A DNA stretch of 64,000 nucleotides from Monosporascus cannonballus (lineage: Eukaryota; Ascomycota; Sordariomycetes; Xylariales): NCBI GenBank assembly GCA_004154925.1, contig QJNS01000111.1:1-64000 (forward strand), given 5' to 3'. This document shows, piece after piece, positions 12,424 to 25,085 of the stretch. The first letter of the stretch is position 1. Every line of letters begins with the position of its first letter. The notes beneath the pieces are model-generated. The model had not been told where the DNA came from, made no database searches, and saw nothing but the letters and a program-made list of their open reading frames with translations. The translations under genes and the position numbers were made by a program.

Positions 12424-15400
12424 AAATTGTAATTATGCAAAAACGTTTTCGTTTGGTATTTTTATTTTTTTTTAAAAAATAAAAATTTATAATAATTTAA
12501 TAATAAAATATTTTTATAATAATATATATATATTTATATAATTATTTTGGAATATAATTTATTATTAATATTATTTTAATTTTAATTAAAATTTATTTAT
12601 TATTTTTAAATTTTAATATATTTATTAATTATAACCCAAATTTATTATAATATTATTTCTTTTTTCAAAATTTATCGAATTCAAATTTTTTTAATTTTAC
12701 CGTATTACGTCTTTAAAATAAAATATACGTATATATATATTAAATTTTTAATATTAATATAAAAGATTTAATATAACGTTTAAAAATTTTATTTATAATT
12801 AAGTTTTTTGCAAAAATAATAACCGATCGCGTAATTTAATTATTTAAATTAATTAATTAATTAATATTTTCAAAAACACAAATACGTAAAAAACTATTAA
12901 TATATAAAAATTAATAGAAAATTTTAATTCCGGCTAATTAGGATTCCGTTATACGCAAATATTATAATATATTATACAGAAAATATATAATTTTTAAAAA
13001 GGTTTATATTTTATTACTTATTAAAAAATCATTACCCAAAATTAAAATAATTTATATTTTTAATTAATTTAAATTTTTAAACGGAATAATTATATACTTA
13101 AAAAAATAATTATTATGTAATGCGAACCGAAAAACGAAACGGTTTTATAATAATAATAATCCGGACGTTTTTACGTATCTTTTTTTCATGATTTTAATTA
13201 TTATAATTAAAATAATTTTTAAAATTAATAATAATTATTTATTTTATTTATTAAGCAAATTTTTATTATTTTTGCCCGTTATTATTATTATATTTTTTTT
13301 AAAAAATTTAAAAAATTTATATTTCGGCCTAATTAATATTATAAAATAAAATAATTTTATAAAACATTATAATAATATTTAATATTATTTCATATTTTTT
13401 AATAATTTATAAATAATATTATTCGGATTTTATTTTTTATGTTTATTATTATATTTTATAAATATAATAAATAAAAATTCCGCGATTTTTCTAAATTAAA
13501 ACGTATACTATATATTAAATATTATTCGATTTCGTTAAATATAATTAATAAAACCAAAAATATTATTGATAATATATATAATATTTATCGAAAACATTTT
13601 TAAAAAACATATAAAATTTTAAAAAATTTATTAATTTTTAACGTATTTTTATTTTATTTTATATATAAATTAATTTTTTATTTATATTTATATATATTTA
13701 TTAACTTAATAATATAAGTAAAATATATAAAATATAAATAACCTTAAAAACAAATCGTTAATTTTTAAATAAAATAACGTAATTATATTAAAAATTGCCA
13801 AAATTTTATTTTTTCGAACTTTTTATCCTTTATATATATAATATTTATATATTTACGCTATTTTTACAAAAATTACGCGTTCGATACGAATTATTTATAA
13901 TAAAAACGTTTAACGTATATAAAATTCCCCAAAATATTTTGATCGAAATTTTTTTTCGAAAACCGAATTTACCAAATTTATAAAATATATATATTTCCGG
14001 TTAACCGTACCCAAATTTAAATTTATTACATATTACGTAATTTTTAAATAGTTTAATTATGCTGGATAAATAAAAAAATACCGTAAGGTTTTAATTAAGA
14101 GGTATTAATAAATAAAAAGAATTTTAACGAAAATCTTTTATTACTTTTATTAATAATACGTTATTTAATAATATAATTAATTTAATAAATAATTTGTAAG
14201 TATTTTATTTTTTTAATTTAAAAATATAATATATTTATATCAATTTTTAAATAACGTAATTTTAATTAAAACGTACCGAATAAAACTTTTTAATCGGATA
14301 ATTATAAAACCGGAAATATTTTTAATACGGTTTATATTTTATAAAATAATAATTATTTATTAATTAATACCGTTTTTATTAATAACACATTTCGAAATTA
14401 TTACCGTTTTTTTAAAAAAAACTTCAAATTTATTTATATTTTTTATATATTATACAATAGAACGACGTGAAATATATTAAGCCGTTAATATTAATATTTT
14501 TATTTTTTTTATAAAGTTAATTAATTTAATTACGGTAAAAAAAATTTTTATTTTAATTAAATATTATGTTTTATAATATTAAATTAAATATTTATTAATT
14601 AAATCTTAATATTAAATTTAAATTTAACAAAATCTCCCAAAAAATTTAAAAAATATTTAATTAAAAAAGCAAATATTATAATTTATGGCTTATTAGCGAA
14701 CTTTATCGGTCGAAAAATAATATATATAATTTTAATATTATTTTTTTTCGAAATTCGTTTTTAATTAAATACCGTATATCCTTATAATGCGAATTTTATA
14801 CCCGTTATACTTTTTCGCGAAATAAACGTTATATTATTTGGGATTTTCGTACCGAAATTTTGAAATATATTTATTTTTTGTTTCGGAATTTCTGGCTTAT
14901 TAAAAATATCGGTTTTAAATTAAAAAAAATAATTAAAAATTCGAAAATATTTTAATTACAAATTATAAAAGTATAAAAATTAAATTTATTAATTTTAATA
15001 ATACCGTACTTATTCTTAATAACGTAAATAAACTTAATTAATTAAATACGGCAAAAAACGAAAATTAATTTATAAATAATTTTAAATTAATTATTCCAAA
15101 AAATTCAATATTAAATTTATTAAAAATAATTTAATTTTAAACGATTGTAATATTTTATAAATAAAAAAGTTATAATTTTATAATGTAAATAATTAATAAT
15201 TTCATTAATAATTTTAATTAAGGTAATTCGTTATTATCTTTATTAGTATCAAATAAGCAAAATAAAGATTTATCGAATAAAAACGAACCGTTAATATATT
15301 TCTTTATTTTTTTATTGTTTTATACTTTTTTATAAATAATATAGTATTTATATAATAATTTTAATATTAATATAATTTTATTATTTACATAATTTTAATT

Positions 15401-18400
15401 AATTAAGTTTAAATTTATTTTATATATTATTATAATTATTTAATCGTTATATTAATATAATTTATTTATTTCCAATAATAGAATTACGGATATAAAAATA
15501 ATGTTTTATAATACGTTATACGGTATAATTATTAACGAAATTAATATAAATAATTAAGTTTATAATATAACTAATTTTAATTAATTATATTTTGTTTAAA
15601 CGGTTTATTTTTTATAAAGTTATATAAAAATATCGTATTACTTATAATTAAATATAACGTATAATTTCGAATTAATTCGTATATTCCGTTTATAATTAAT
15701 TTATTAATTAAGGTTTTTAAATATTTTCTAAAATTGTTTTCTTTTATTTTGCCTTTTTTCGCGCATTATTATAACTTATATATTAATACTTTTTTACGTT
15801 TTCGGATCTTAAAATTTTATTTATTTTAAGCGTAATATTTGTATTTAAATTATTGTAAAAATTTTCATTCGGATTATATAATAATGCCGAATATTTAAAA
15901 ATTACGTATAAATATTTTTCTTTATATTCCTATATATAATTCATATATTTATTATCTATATAATTTCGTAAATTATATTATTTATAAAATAATTATATAA
16001 TATTTATTTTTTAATTAAATAATCCGGTTTATAAAATTATAAACGTTTTTTATATTATTTATATAATATCCGGTTTATATAAATTTTTCGTTAAATTATA
16101 AAAATTATAATTAATTAAAAATCCGTAATTAATTTAATAATTTAATAACTTGTAATATTGGCATAATTAATTATAACGTAAATTTTGTTTTACCAGTTAT
16201 TATTACGGAAAATATTTTAAATTATATTATTAATATTTAATACTTATATAAATATTATATTTTTTATTTTAAAAAATCTTATTCGTAATATAAATTTTTA
16301 ATAATTATAAAAATTTCTTAATTAATATATATTCGTATTAATATTAAAACGTAAAATATTTTTTAATTTTTTTTTATATTAATATAACTTTATAATATAT
16401 TTATTATTTGGAATTAATTACGTATAATATGTACTTTTCGTAAAGAATATCTTATATCTTAAAATAATCGAATATTATTTAATTAATACGAAAATACTTT
16501 AATTAAGATTATACCGTTAATTTTGCCTTTTTTTAAATTATCTTAATACCAGTTTTAATTATTTTTTAATTCAAAATCTTATTATTTATCTTTAAGGTTA
16601 TTTTTCAGAAACAAATTATTTTTCGGGAATATTATTAATAAATTTATTTTTTTAACCGAACGAACAGGGTTTTTTTAAATTTATTCAAAATATATTATCG
16701 GAAATTATAACGGAAATTACCTTTATTATATCGCCAAGAAATTTATTTACCCCTTATAAAATCGTAAAATATATAAAAATATATATAATAATATAAATAT
16801 TAAATATTAAATAAAAATATTAATTAATAATTATTATATTATAAATAATATAATAAATATTTAAAGTTATAAAAAATTCTAATTAAATAAATAATATTAA
16901 TTATAAATTAAACAATCAGAATAATTATATTTAATATATATTTAATTAAAGCAATTATATAAATTACATTAAAAATTGATAATAAAATATAAATTTCGTA
17001 TAATTTACAAATAATTATTAAGTTTTTACCCTATATACTACTATCCTATTATAAAAAATAACGTTAATTCTTTTTATATTTAATAATTTATATAAACTTA
17101 ATAATTTATATATTTACAATTATATAATCTTAAAGTTTATATATATTTTAATTTTAATTATATATATAATTTTAAAATATTTTTATAATTTATTTATTAT
17201 CCGTAAGCTTTATTCGTATATTATAAATCCCTATATATTTCTTATTAATATTAATAATATATTTTATAATTATTTAATATACGAACTTTATTTTATTTAT
17301 TATATTTTATATTTTCTATTTATATTTTTGGTTTTAATTAAGCCGAATTTATACCGGTAAATTTATAATATTATTAAATTTTTTATATATAATTACTTAT
17401 TTATACATATTTAATATTATATAATTATTATAATAATATTATTATTATTTAATAAAATAAAATACGGTAATTATATTAAGAAAATATATAAGAATTTAAT
17501 AAAAAATTAGAACGTATATAAAAATCGTAACAAAATTAAGTTAACTCTCGATATAAATTATATTAATTACGGCGTTATTTTCCGTACTTTATTTCCTATT
17601 ACATATACCGTTTTTCCATATTTTGCCCTAATTTATAAAATAAGTTTTCCTTAAGCTAAATAATTATTCGATAAAATTTTAATATTATAAAAGTTTTATA
17701 AAATAAATCTTATTATTATATGCCAAAAAACGTAAATTATTTACCGTTATATATATATTAACGCATATTTTATTTTCGATAATTTCGGAATAATATTTAA
17801 ATAAATATTTTGGGATTTTAATTATATATATATAATTTATAAAAAATTAATAAACATATATTTATATATTTTAATAATTGTTAAATTTTGTTTCCATTAA
17901 ATTCTAAAAAAAATATTAAATAATATATATTATGATTCGTTTTTTTCCTTATATTAAAATATGAAAATAAAATTATCGATACGGATAATACGGATTATTA
18001 AATAATAGGTTTTTAAAATTACGAAATAAACGTCCTTTATATTATAAATTTAACCGGTTTATATTTTTTAAAAAACCGTATAATTTGGGCCGTTAGCCGT
18101 TTGCGGGAATTTATAATTTATAACGATTTACATAATATAAATAATTTTAAAAATATAATAATTTTATAATTTTAATTAGGAAAAATATAAAATCGTAATG
18201 TATTTTATAATATATATTATATAGATATTATTTTTATAATATTAAATGAAAAAAAAATCCGTAATTATACGTAATTAGTTGCCGAACAAATAACTTTATA
18301 TAAAAATTAGATTTTTAAATACAGCGGCATATTCGATATTAATATTAAGGATTTCGGCGGTTACCCGGAATATCCGATTATTATTATACTTATAAAAGAT

Positions 18401-21400
18401 TTTGATATAAAGGAATTCTTAAAATCAACCAAAAACCCAGCTACGCCGACAAAAAGAAAACGCAGCAAGGGAAAAAAAACTAAATCCGGCCGTCGACCTT
18501 TACTAAGGGAACCAAAAAGCCTTAATTCGAAAAAAAAAACAATTATTAAAATCTTTAACAAAATAATAATAAGGTATACGGCCGGTTTCAAAAAATATTT
18601 ATTAGGACCGTACGCCGACAGATATTAATCTTAGTTGCAAGAAAATAAGATTATAAAACGTAATTAAAAAAGATTTATTATAAACCCGGGATTTTATATA
18701 TTTTAAATTAATATTTAAAAAAAACGGATACCGAAATAACTATATTAATAACAAAAAAATAACCTGTTTAATATTGGCGAAAAATTATTTATATTATTTA
18801 TTTACCCGCATAATCGATTTTTTACCTTAGTTATTTAATCCGAATTAAAGTATTTTAAAAATTAAAACACATAAAAATATTTTAGGAATTAATACGATAA
18901 ATTCGAAAAAAAGAAACCGGAAAATAAGATTTAAAATTTTTTTTTCGATATCATAAATTAAAAGCTATAAATTAAAAAATATTTTATTAATAATTATAAA
19001 AAATTATAATTTGAATTACGTAATATAAAGTTTCGTAAATTTTCCTAGCCGAAAAAATTTAATATATATTTATTACGGTATATAATTAATCTGGATTAAA
19101 ACGAATTAATATTTCGTATAAAGTTTAACGAATTAAAAATTAATAAATTTAATAAATTTAATAAATAAATAATATATTAATAACTTTAATTAATATTATG
19201 TAACTATTTATAATTATCGCGTTTTATAACCGTAACGTTATATTAAAGCCGAATGTATTTTTTGTTATTAGTTTTAATTAAAACCGGCAGAATTTTATTT
19301 CCTATTTTTTAAATTTAATATCGTAATTATTATTATTATTATCCGATAAATACCGTTTATTCCTAATGCGTAATTCTTTAATTTCGATAAGAATTATTAT
19401 TTCGGTTTTTTTTTCGATATATTATTTATAATGTCGGATTATGAATTATTACGTTTAGGTAATACCGGCGATTCCGGTAACAATATAAAAGTAAACGAAT
19501 TATGCAAATATAGGTATAATAATAAAGGCGGGGTTGGAAAATTAAAAATATTAAGAAATATTAGGTTTTACGCTAACGTTATAAATAAAAAAAATAAGGT
19601 AAATTCTTAATCAAGATTATTTAATATGTTGCGAATTACGCATATAAATATAGGCGTTATTATAACCGAAATTGCAACTTTAAGTTGTGAAAACGTATAA
19701 ATTATATGCCGGTTTAATATTTAAATTATTGGGATTATCGTTAAATTATTGGCCGCCGGTTTAAACTAAGCGATTATAAACGATATGTCTTAATTAAAAT
19801 TAGACGTAATTTATAATGGTTTTATAATTTTTTTCGATATCTGTCAAATTTATAACGTAATAATAATCCGTAATTTATATGGATCGGTTTACGGTATAGG
19901 GATATAACGCCGTTATTTCCAATTAAGCAAATTTTGTTATTTGCAAAAATTTATTTATACTTTTTAAAATATCGAATATATATTTTTTTCGTATATTATA
20001 TATAATATAAAAAAAAGTAATTTTTTAAAATATCTGAATATTATTATTTACTGAACTTGAAAACCGCCTTAATTAATTTAATTATATTTTAAATTAAATA
20101 TAAATCTTTAATTTTATTTAATTTAGTTAAAAACTTATTAAGTAAGAATTATTTAAGTTTAATAAAAATAAATATTTATTTTGTTTTTTTATTGTCAAAT
20201 AAAAATAATTACGCAGAAAATAATTCGTTCGTTTATCGTTCATACTAGGACTTTATTATTTCCTAAATAGCCGCCTTTACCGAACTAGCTTTTGGTTATT
20301 TTTACGCGGATATTTTTAAATTTAAAAGCTTAGATATATAAAGAAAATTAGGCGTATATATATTATAATAAAATCCAGCCAGAATTGGGTTATTACGGTC
20401 CTTTTTTAGTATAATAATTTCGTTTTTTTAAATATGCCAAAATCGCTTTACGTATATATTTGTCGTTAAATAACGCGTATTATTAAAGTCTTATTTTTAT
20501 CCGGTACTGCAAATTAAAATTGCTTTATTTCGGAAATTTAAGGGTAATATCTTAATTGGCCGAAAATTAAAATTAAAATTTAATAATTATTTTGTCCTAA
20601 TCGGAATTATTCGTAATAAATTACGTATCGTCCTTTTTATTATCCGAGTTCGCCATGTCGCTTTTTATTACGACCTTTATATTTTTATAAGTAACCTAAT
20701 TTTTAACTTGCCGGGCCTAAATCTTTTTTATTATTTTATCTTTTTTTAAAATGGACGGTTCGATTTTATACTTATCGAACGCTTAATAAGGTATAAGTAA
20801 TATAGTTTATTTATAATTAATTATATTTAATTGCTTATAATTATAACCCATTCGATTAAATCGTTATTATAAATTCTTAATCGAAAAATTTTACGGTATA
20901 TTTTATTATATTATTCGATTAATATCTAGAATATTTATACTTAATCCAAAAGCAATAATGGATACGATAATACGGATAAAACCATTCGATTATTTTAAAA
21001 TATTATATATTCGAATTTAATTCCTATAAAATATTTTAAAATTATAAAATTTAATAACCTTTTTTATAATTTTCTATATATTAATTATTAAAAAATTAAA
21101 ATACCTTTAATTCGAACGTTAACCTTTAGATATAAAGAAAATAATAATATCGATTTCGGAATAATTAATATTAAAATGCCGGACCTCCGTTTTATAATTA
21201 TGTTTAATTAAGTTGCCGATTTAACAAAAGCCGTTATATTTTATAATTTTATTTATAATATTATTTATAATTATTATATACGTAAATTAATATATATAGG
21301 TAGGGAAAATAAAATATAAGTTATAGATATTAATATATTTAAATTAAAACTTTTATTATTCCGATAATAAATATATTTCGTTAATAATAACCAAATTATA

Positions 21401-22345
21401 TCGTTATTCGAAAATAAAATTTAAAATAATAATTTGGAATTAATCGTTCGATATTTATTTAAAATTAAAAAATAATATGGTTATGTTATTCGGCAACTAT
21501 ACGGTTAAATATTTTTAAATTAAACTTTTTTTGTATTTACAAATATTAAAATAAAAGTAAAATATAAAATTATTAATATAAGATTTTGTTATTTTTTCGT
21601 TAATTTAATTAATAATATAATTTAAATAATACTTAAATTATTTATTATCGAAAAAACTTAATTAATTTAAAATATTTTAAAGCTTATTTTAATAACGAAA
21701 AAAATATTAAGTTTTCCGAAAACCAAATCGTATACCGTATTAATTTGTTTTTTCCGTAAAATACGGCCTTACTTATTAAGCATAATGCTTAATATAAGGC
21801 GAATAAACCGATAACGTAAAGTTTTTATAAGGTTATTGGCCGTATACATAATATTGACATATAGGTTAATTATATTTATATTAGCAAAAAACCGGTAAAA
21901 ACATTAAATAAAAATAAACGTTTCGCTTTAAAAAGTTAAATATTCGAAAAATAAAGGTATTTATTTTAAATTTTCGAATATATTACGCGCAATTAATTAA
22001 TTTAAAAAATAGATTTTAAAGTTTATTATTAATAATTTTAAGCCTTATATATTATTATTTCGGTTCCTAAGGTTATATTGTTATTATGCTGGCCTAAAGG
22101 GAATAAAAGGTTTTAGCAGGTGCTAATTGTAATTTTAAATTATTTTCTTTTTTTAATAATTAATTTCTTATTTTGATTAAAACTAAAAATATATCAAAAA
22201 ATAAAAATTTTAATTCTGTATTAAATTATGTAAATTATAACGTTAAATATTTCGTAATTAATATATATTACGAAAGTTGCTATTAATAATTTTTACGAAT
22301 TTGTATAAAACGGTACTAATTAAGGCCAAAAAATCATAACTTACC
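12424..22345. mobile_element. RIP-decayed ~10-kb repeat, copy 2
   Basis: Direct repeat of 90-10,510; recognisable homology starts near 12,565 and the first ~140 bp (12,424-12,564) are AT-rich without a match found. Relative to copy 1 it lacks about 290 bp near 13,280 and about 150 bp near 21,070, and carries ~70 extra bases at 17,375-17,445. GC content is visibly a little higher than in copy 1 from about 18,300 onward, so some original codons survive there (see 18,311-18,625). No intact gene and no class-defining motif. The right end leads into A4 exactly as copy 1 leads into A1. Confidence 0.8.
18311..18625 (+). pseudogene. Residual open frame of an unknown protein in copy 2
   Basis: A 105-codon open stretch without a start codon runs between a TAG at 18,308 and a TAA at 18,626. 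It reads KYSGIFDINIKDFGGY at the left, then a Lys/Arg/Thr/Pro-rich segment around PTKRKRSKGKKTKSGRRP and ends near RYTAGFKKYLLGPYADRY. Copy 1 (6,302-6,620) keeps the first and last parts of the same frame (DFGGYPEY, RYTGGFEKY) but has stops and frame damage between. Agreement of the same frame in two independently mutated copies suggests the ancestor was protein-coding on the plus strand here, with a basic, possibly nuclear-localising linker. The family is not recognised. The antisense reading is a shadow. Confidence 0.45.
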
Positions 22346-22513
22346 ATTAAGCCCTATTTTGGAGGTTTTGTTATTTTTGTGGAAATAATTCTTAAAGGGG
22401 TTTAATTAATACATTAAACCTCTGACAGATATTTCTTGATCAAAAGTTATAGCTGTGGCTACGGCTGCTGCGCCGCAGGCGCAGCCACAACCTCCAAAAT
22501 GGGGTCCTGATCA
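22346..22513. mobile_element. Small inverted-repeat element, family A (A4)
   Basis: TAAGCCCTATTTTGGAGGTT at the left and AACCTCCAAAATGGGGTCCT at the right are inverted ends of a ~165-bp unit at the right border of copy 2. It is the counterpart of A1 but is better preserved, keeping GCTGTGGCTACGGCTGCTGC where A1 has transitions. Confidence 0.8.
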
Positions 22514-22789
22514 CGATGAGGCAAGCCATAAGGGCGTTCCGGTCGCCCATTTCCCAGAATTAAATTTAGCCGTATCGGCCCCAATTTTAATCCTAAAAGA
22601 TTGAAAAAATTCCTATACGTATATTAGCTTATATTCCAAACGTATATAAAGTATCAAAGTTATCCGGCTTTATTTGGGTTATTAACGAATTTCTTCTTAT
22701 TTAAGGGATTTATTTTTTAAAGAAATTAAAAGAAAATTGGCGATTTTGGTGGTAATGCGGAAAACGGACCCTTTTTTCGCACAATTCCA
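22514..22789. repeat. Family B end fragment followed by unassigned DNA
   Basis: CATAAGGGCGTTCCGG at 22,527 is a lone family B terminus. The DNA after it (CGCCCATTTCCCAGAATTAA...) is shared in decayed form after B4 (23,076-23,200) and B5 (23,406-23,560), so B ends sit at the border of a further repeat. No ORF of note. Confidence 0.6.
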
Positions 22790-22889
22790 ACTTAGGCCTC
22801 GTTTGCTTGTTACGGGGATACGCACTTTAATTGGCTAAAAAAAATGTAGTACATGAGATACAAGCGAGCGAGGCCTGAGCTAGCTGAGG
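22790..22889. mobile_element. Small inverted-repeat element, family C (C2)
   Basis: AGGCCTCGTTTGCTTGT at 22,794 and ACAAGCGAGCGAGGCCT at 22,860 are inverted ends, followed by the family's GAGCTAGCTGAGG tail. At about 100 bp it is the shortest C copy and shows little decay. Confidence 0.75.
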
Positions 22890-22920
22890 CAAGTTATAAA
22901 AGCGTTCCGGATTTGGCTGG

Positions 22921-23075
22921 CCTTAATTTTCTTATGGCTGCGACATAATAACGATCACTCGTACGGCCAAAAAAATTGTTGGACAGGTTTTTCCCATATA
23001 AAATATATTAGGGAAGCCCGGTATACGATAATACGACCGGTAATTATGTTATCGTAATTATAAAGACGTTACGGT
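22921..23075. mobile_element. Small inverted-repeat element, family B (B4)
   Basis: It opens with CTTAATTTTCTTATGGCTGC and closes with TAATTATAAAGACGTTACGG. It aligns with B3 in the same orientation, including AAGCCCGGTATACGATAATA. Many C-to-T differences show that this copy has decayed. Confidence 0.65.
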
Positions 23076-23250
23076 CGTTTATTTCCTAGGCCTAATTTTA
23101 ATCTAATTAACCTTAATTTTTATTTGAAAAATTTGAAAATTATTTTTATACATATATTACTTTATATTTGACAAATATATAAAATATAAAAATTTATTAA
23201 ATTTAAATTAAATACGTAGTAATTATAAAAACGTTTCAAATTTAATTAGG

Positions 23251-23405
23251 CTTAATATCTTTATGGCTGCGAAATAATAACTATAACCCGTACAGACAAA
23301 AATATAGCTAAACGGGCTTTTCTTATGCCAAATTACCCTTGGATAACTTATGGCAAAATAATATACGCGGTATTTACGCTGTCGCAATTATAAGAGCGTT
23401 TTGGT
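23251..23405. mobile_element. Small inverted-repeat element, family B (B5)
   Basis: It opens CTTAATATCTTTATGGCTGC and closes CAATTATAAGAGCGTTTTGG. Its interior is the reverse complement of B2 (ATTACCCTTGGATAACTTAT versus the CCTTCCAAGGGTAATTC core of B2). Confidence 0.65.
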
Positions 23406-23611
23406 CGTCTATTTCCTAAAATTTTAACTTCATTATACCGGCCTTAATTTTTACTTAAAAAATTCGAAAAAATTCTTATTTATATATTAGCTTACTTTCG
23501 ATATATATATAAAATATTAAACTTATCAGATTTGGTTCGATTATAAAAATAACAAAAATTAATTCTTTTATTTAGAAAAATATTAAACGAAAAATTTTTA
23601 ACGTAACTTTA

Positions 23612-23735
23612 ATTTAGGCCTCGCTGGTTCGTTACGGGGATTCGTTATTTGATTAGTTAATTTTAGTGCCTTGGCGTAGTACATAAAAGTGTATCCAAAT
23701 AGAAACGAGCCAACAGAGGTCTGAGCTAGCTGAGG
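23612..23735. mobile_element. Small inverted-repeat element, family C (C3)
   Basis: It contains AGGCCTCGCTGGTTCGTTAC near its left end and AACGAGCCAACAGAGGTCTG then AGCTAGCTGAGG at its right end, which are imperfect inverted partners. About 124 bp, little decay. Confidence 0.75.
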
Positions 23736-23754
23736 TATAAATAAGCGAGAGTGC

Positions 23755-23852
23755 GACGTTAATCACAAGACCAAAAGATCAGCAATTCCAAACCCCAATT
23801 GGAATTTGAACACCCTAATCCATCTTATAAGGATTAGCTGTGCATATTATTA
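23755..23852. repeat. Family D left-end fragment (D2)
   Basis: GCGACGTTAATCACAAGACC through ATTAGCTGTGCATATTAT matches 10,720-10,818 with few changes. The right half of D, with the GC-rich ORF of D1, is absent; AT-rich DNA follows directly. Confidence 0.7.
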
Positions 23853-24717
23853 TATATACTTTTTTCTTTAAAAATTATATAATTAAACTTAATTCCTTTT
23901 ACCTGACGTAAAAATATAATAAAATGAAAAATTTTAAATTCTTTTTTATATTATAATAATTAATATATAAATCGAAATATCGAGGTTTTATTTCATGAGA
24001 CGTATTGAATTATACATAATTAATATTAATTCTTTAATAATTAAATTTCTAAAATTTTTAAATAATTTAGTTATTTGTAATGTTTATTAAAAAGTTTTTT
24101 AGATAAATTTAGTAAAAATAGTATTAATTTATTAAAGCTTAGTAGAAACTTTTTAAAATAATTAATAAAAATTTAAGAAACGTCTATATTTTATTATTTA
24201 ACCCGATTATTTTTTATTTTGTAATTAAAAGGCGTTTTTTATATTTATTTTCCCTTATATTAAAGTATTAATATATTTTCAATAAATAAAATTTTATTTA
24301 TTAAAATAAATATTTTCTCGCATTAATAGTAGATTGAATTTTTTATAAAACCTAGAGAACTTTATAAACGTATTTTTGTATATATTTTTCGTTTTTTAAA
24401 ACATGAATATGTCGTCTAAGAAACGTTTAATAAAACCTTTAAAAAAATTTCGTAATATATAGTTTGTGTTAGAGCAAATTCTAATCTATTGATAATATTT
24501 TAAGCAAAATAGTTTCCGGAAGTTTAAGCTTGTTTATTTATATAAGGTTCTAGTCTTTTACTCAAAGACGTTATTAGACGTTTTAAACCGTTATATTTTA
24601 ATAACAACATCAAAAAAATGTTATTTTCTAAAATAAAGAAAACGTAATATAGGCTTTTTACGCGAAGAAACGAAAGGCCTTCGGTTTTTATTAATTTCGC
24701 GTTATTTTCTAGCCCGT
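23853..24717. other. AT-rich stretch, nothing recognised
   Basis: No gene, inverted-repeat element or match to other parts of the window was found. Stops are dense in all frames. A short palindrome, CTAGCCCGTTATAAGGGCTAG split around its centre, lies at its right edge (24,709-24,729) and overlaps the start of the G3 LTR. Confidence 0.6.
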
Positions 24718-25085
24718 TATAAGGGCTAGATGTTTAACCAACTATTAAATCTTAGTTATACGAGTTTATATTAGCAAAAGTATTGTATAAATCTAAATAA
24801 TAAGATAATTTAGTTAAGTTTCATAATATTACGTATACATTAAATAACGAAGTAATATTATAAACTGCTATTATTTAAATTATAAAAATAACGAACGTAT
24901 ATATTCTAACTAAATATATTAAATATTTATTATATTTTCAAATCACTGAAAATTTAATTTTATTAAATACAATTAGTTTTATACGAATTTATTTAAATTT
25001 TAAAGTTAAGAAAATTCCGAATTACGTAACTTATTTATATAGATCCGACCTTTTCTTACAACCGGTTTCAACTTGAGTAGTAATA
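24718..25085 (-). repeat. 3' LTR of gypsy element G3
   Basis: The stretch aligns end to end with the G1 LTRs: TTTAACCAACTATTAAATC and TACGAGTTTATATTAGCA at the left correspond to 28,025-28,070, and GTAGTAATA at the right corresponds to the G1 LTR end. Length is about 368 bp. It is heavily transition-damaged and diverged from G1, so it belongs to an older or different subfamily. Boundaries are inferred from the G1 alignment. Confidence 0.65.

Noticed and set aside
13795..13983. 62-codon plus-strand ORF in copy 2
   Set aside because: Phe/Ile/Tyr/Asn-rich, no motif, and broken in copy 1 at 1,676-1,864; base-composition artefact.
18361..18591. 76-codon minus-strand ORF in copy 2
   Set aside because: It is the antisense of the plus-strand frame that is conserved in both copies; its Phe/Leu/Ile richness follows from the Lys/Asn-rich sense strand.
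1..22524. Mitochondrial or plasmid origin of the AT-rich DNA
   Set aside because: No mitochondrial gene, tRNA or intron signature; transition differences between copies and flanking MITE-like elements fit RIP-decayed nuclear DNA.
1..22524. The 10-kb repeat as a Starship-type or Maverick-type element
   Set aside because: No tyrosine recombinase, integrase or polymerase B motif could be read, and 10 kb is small for both; left unclassified.
24709..24729. Perfect palindrome CTAGCCC..GGGCTAG as a regulatory site or terminator
   Set aside because: It spans the border of the decayed G3 LTR and has no gene next to it; most likely incidental.
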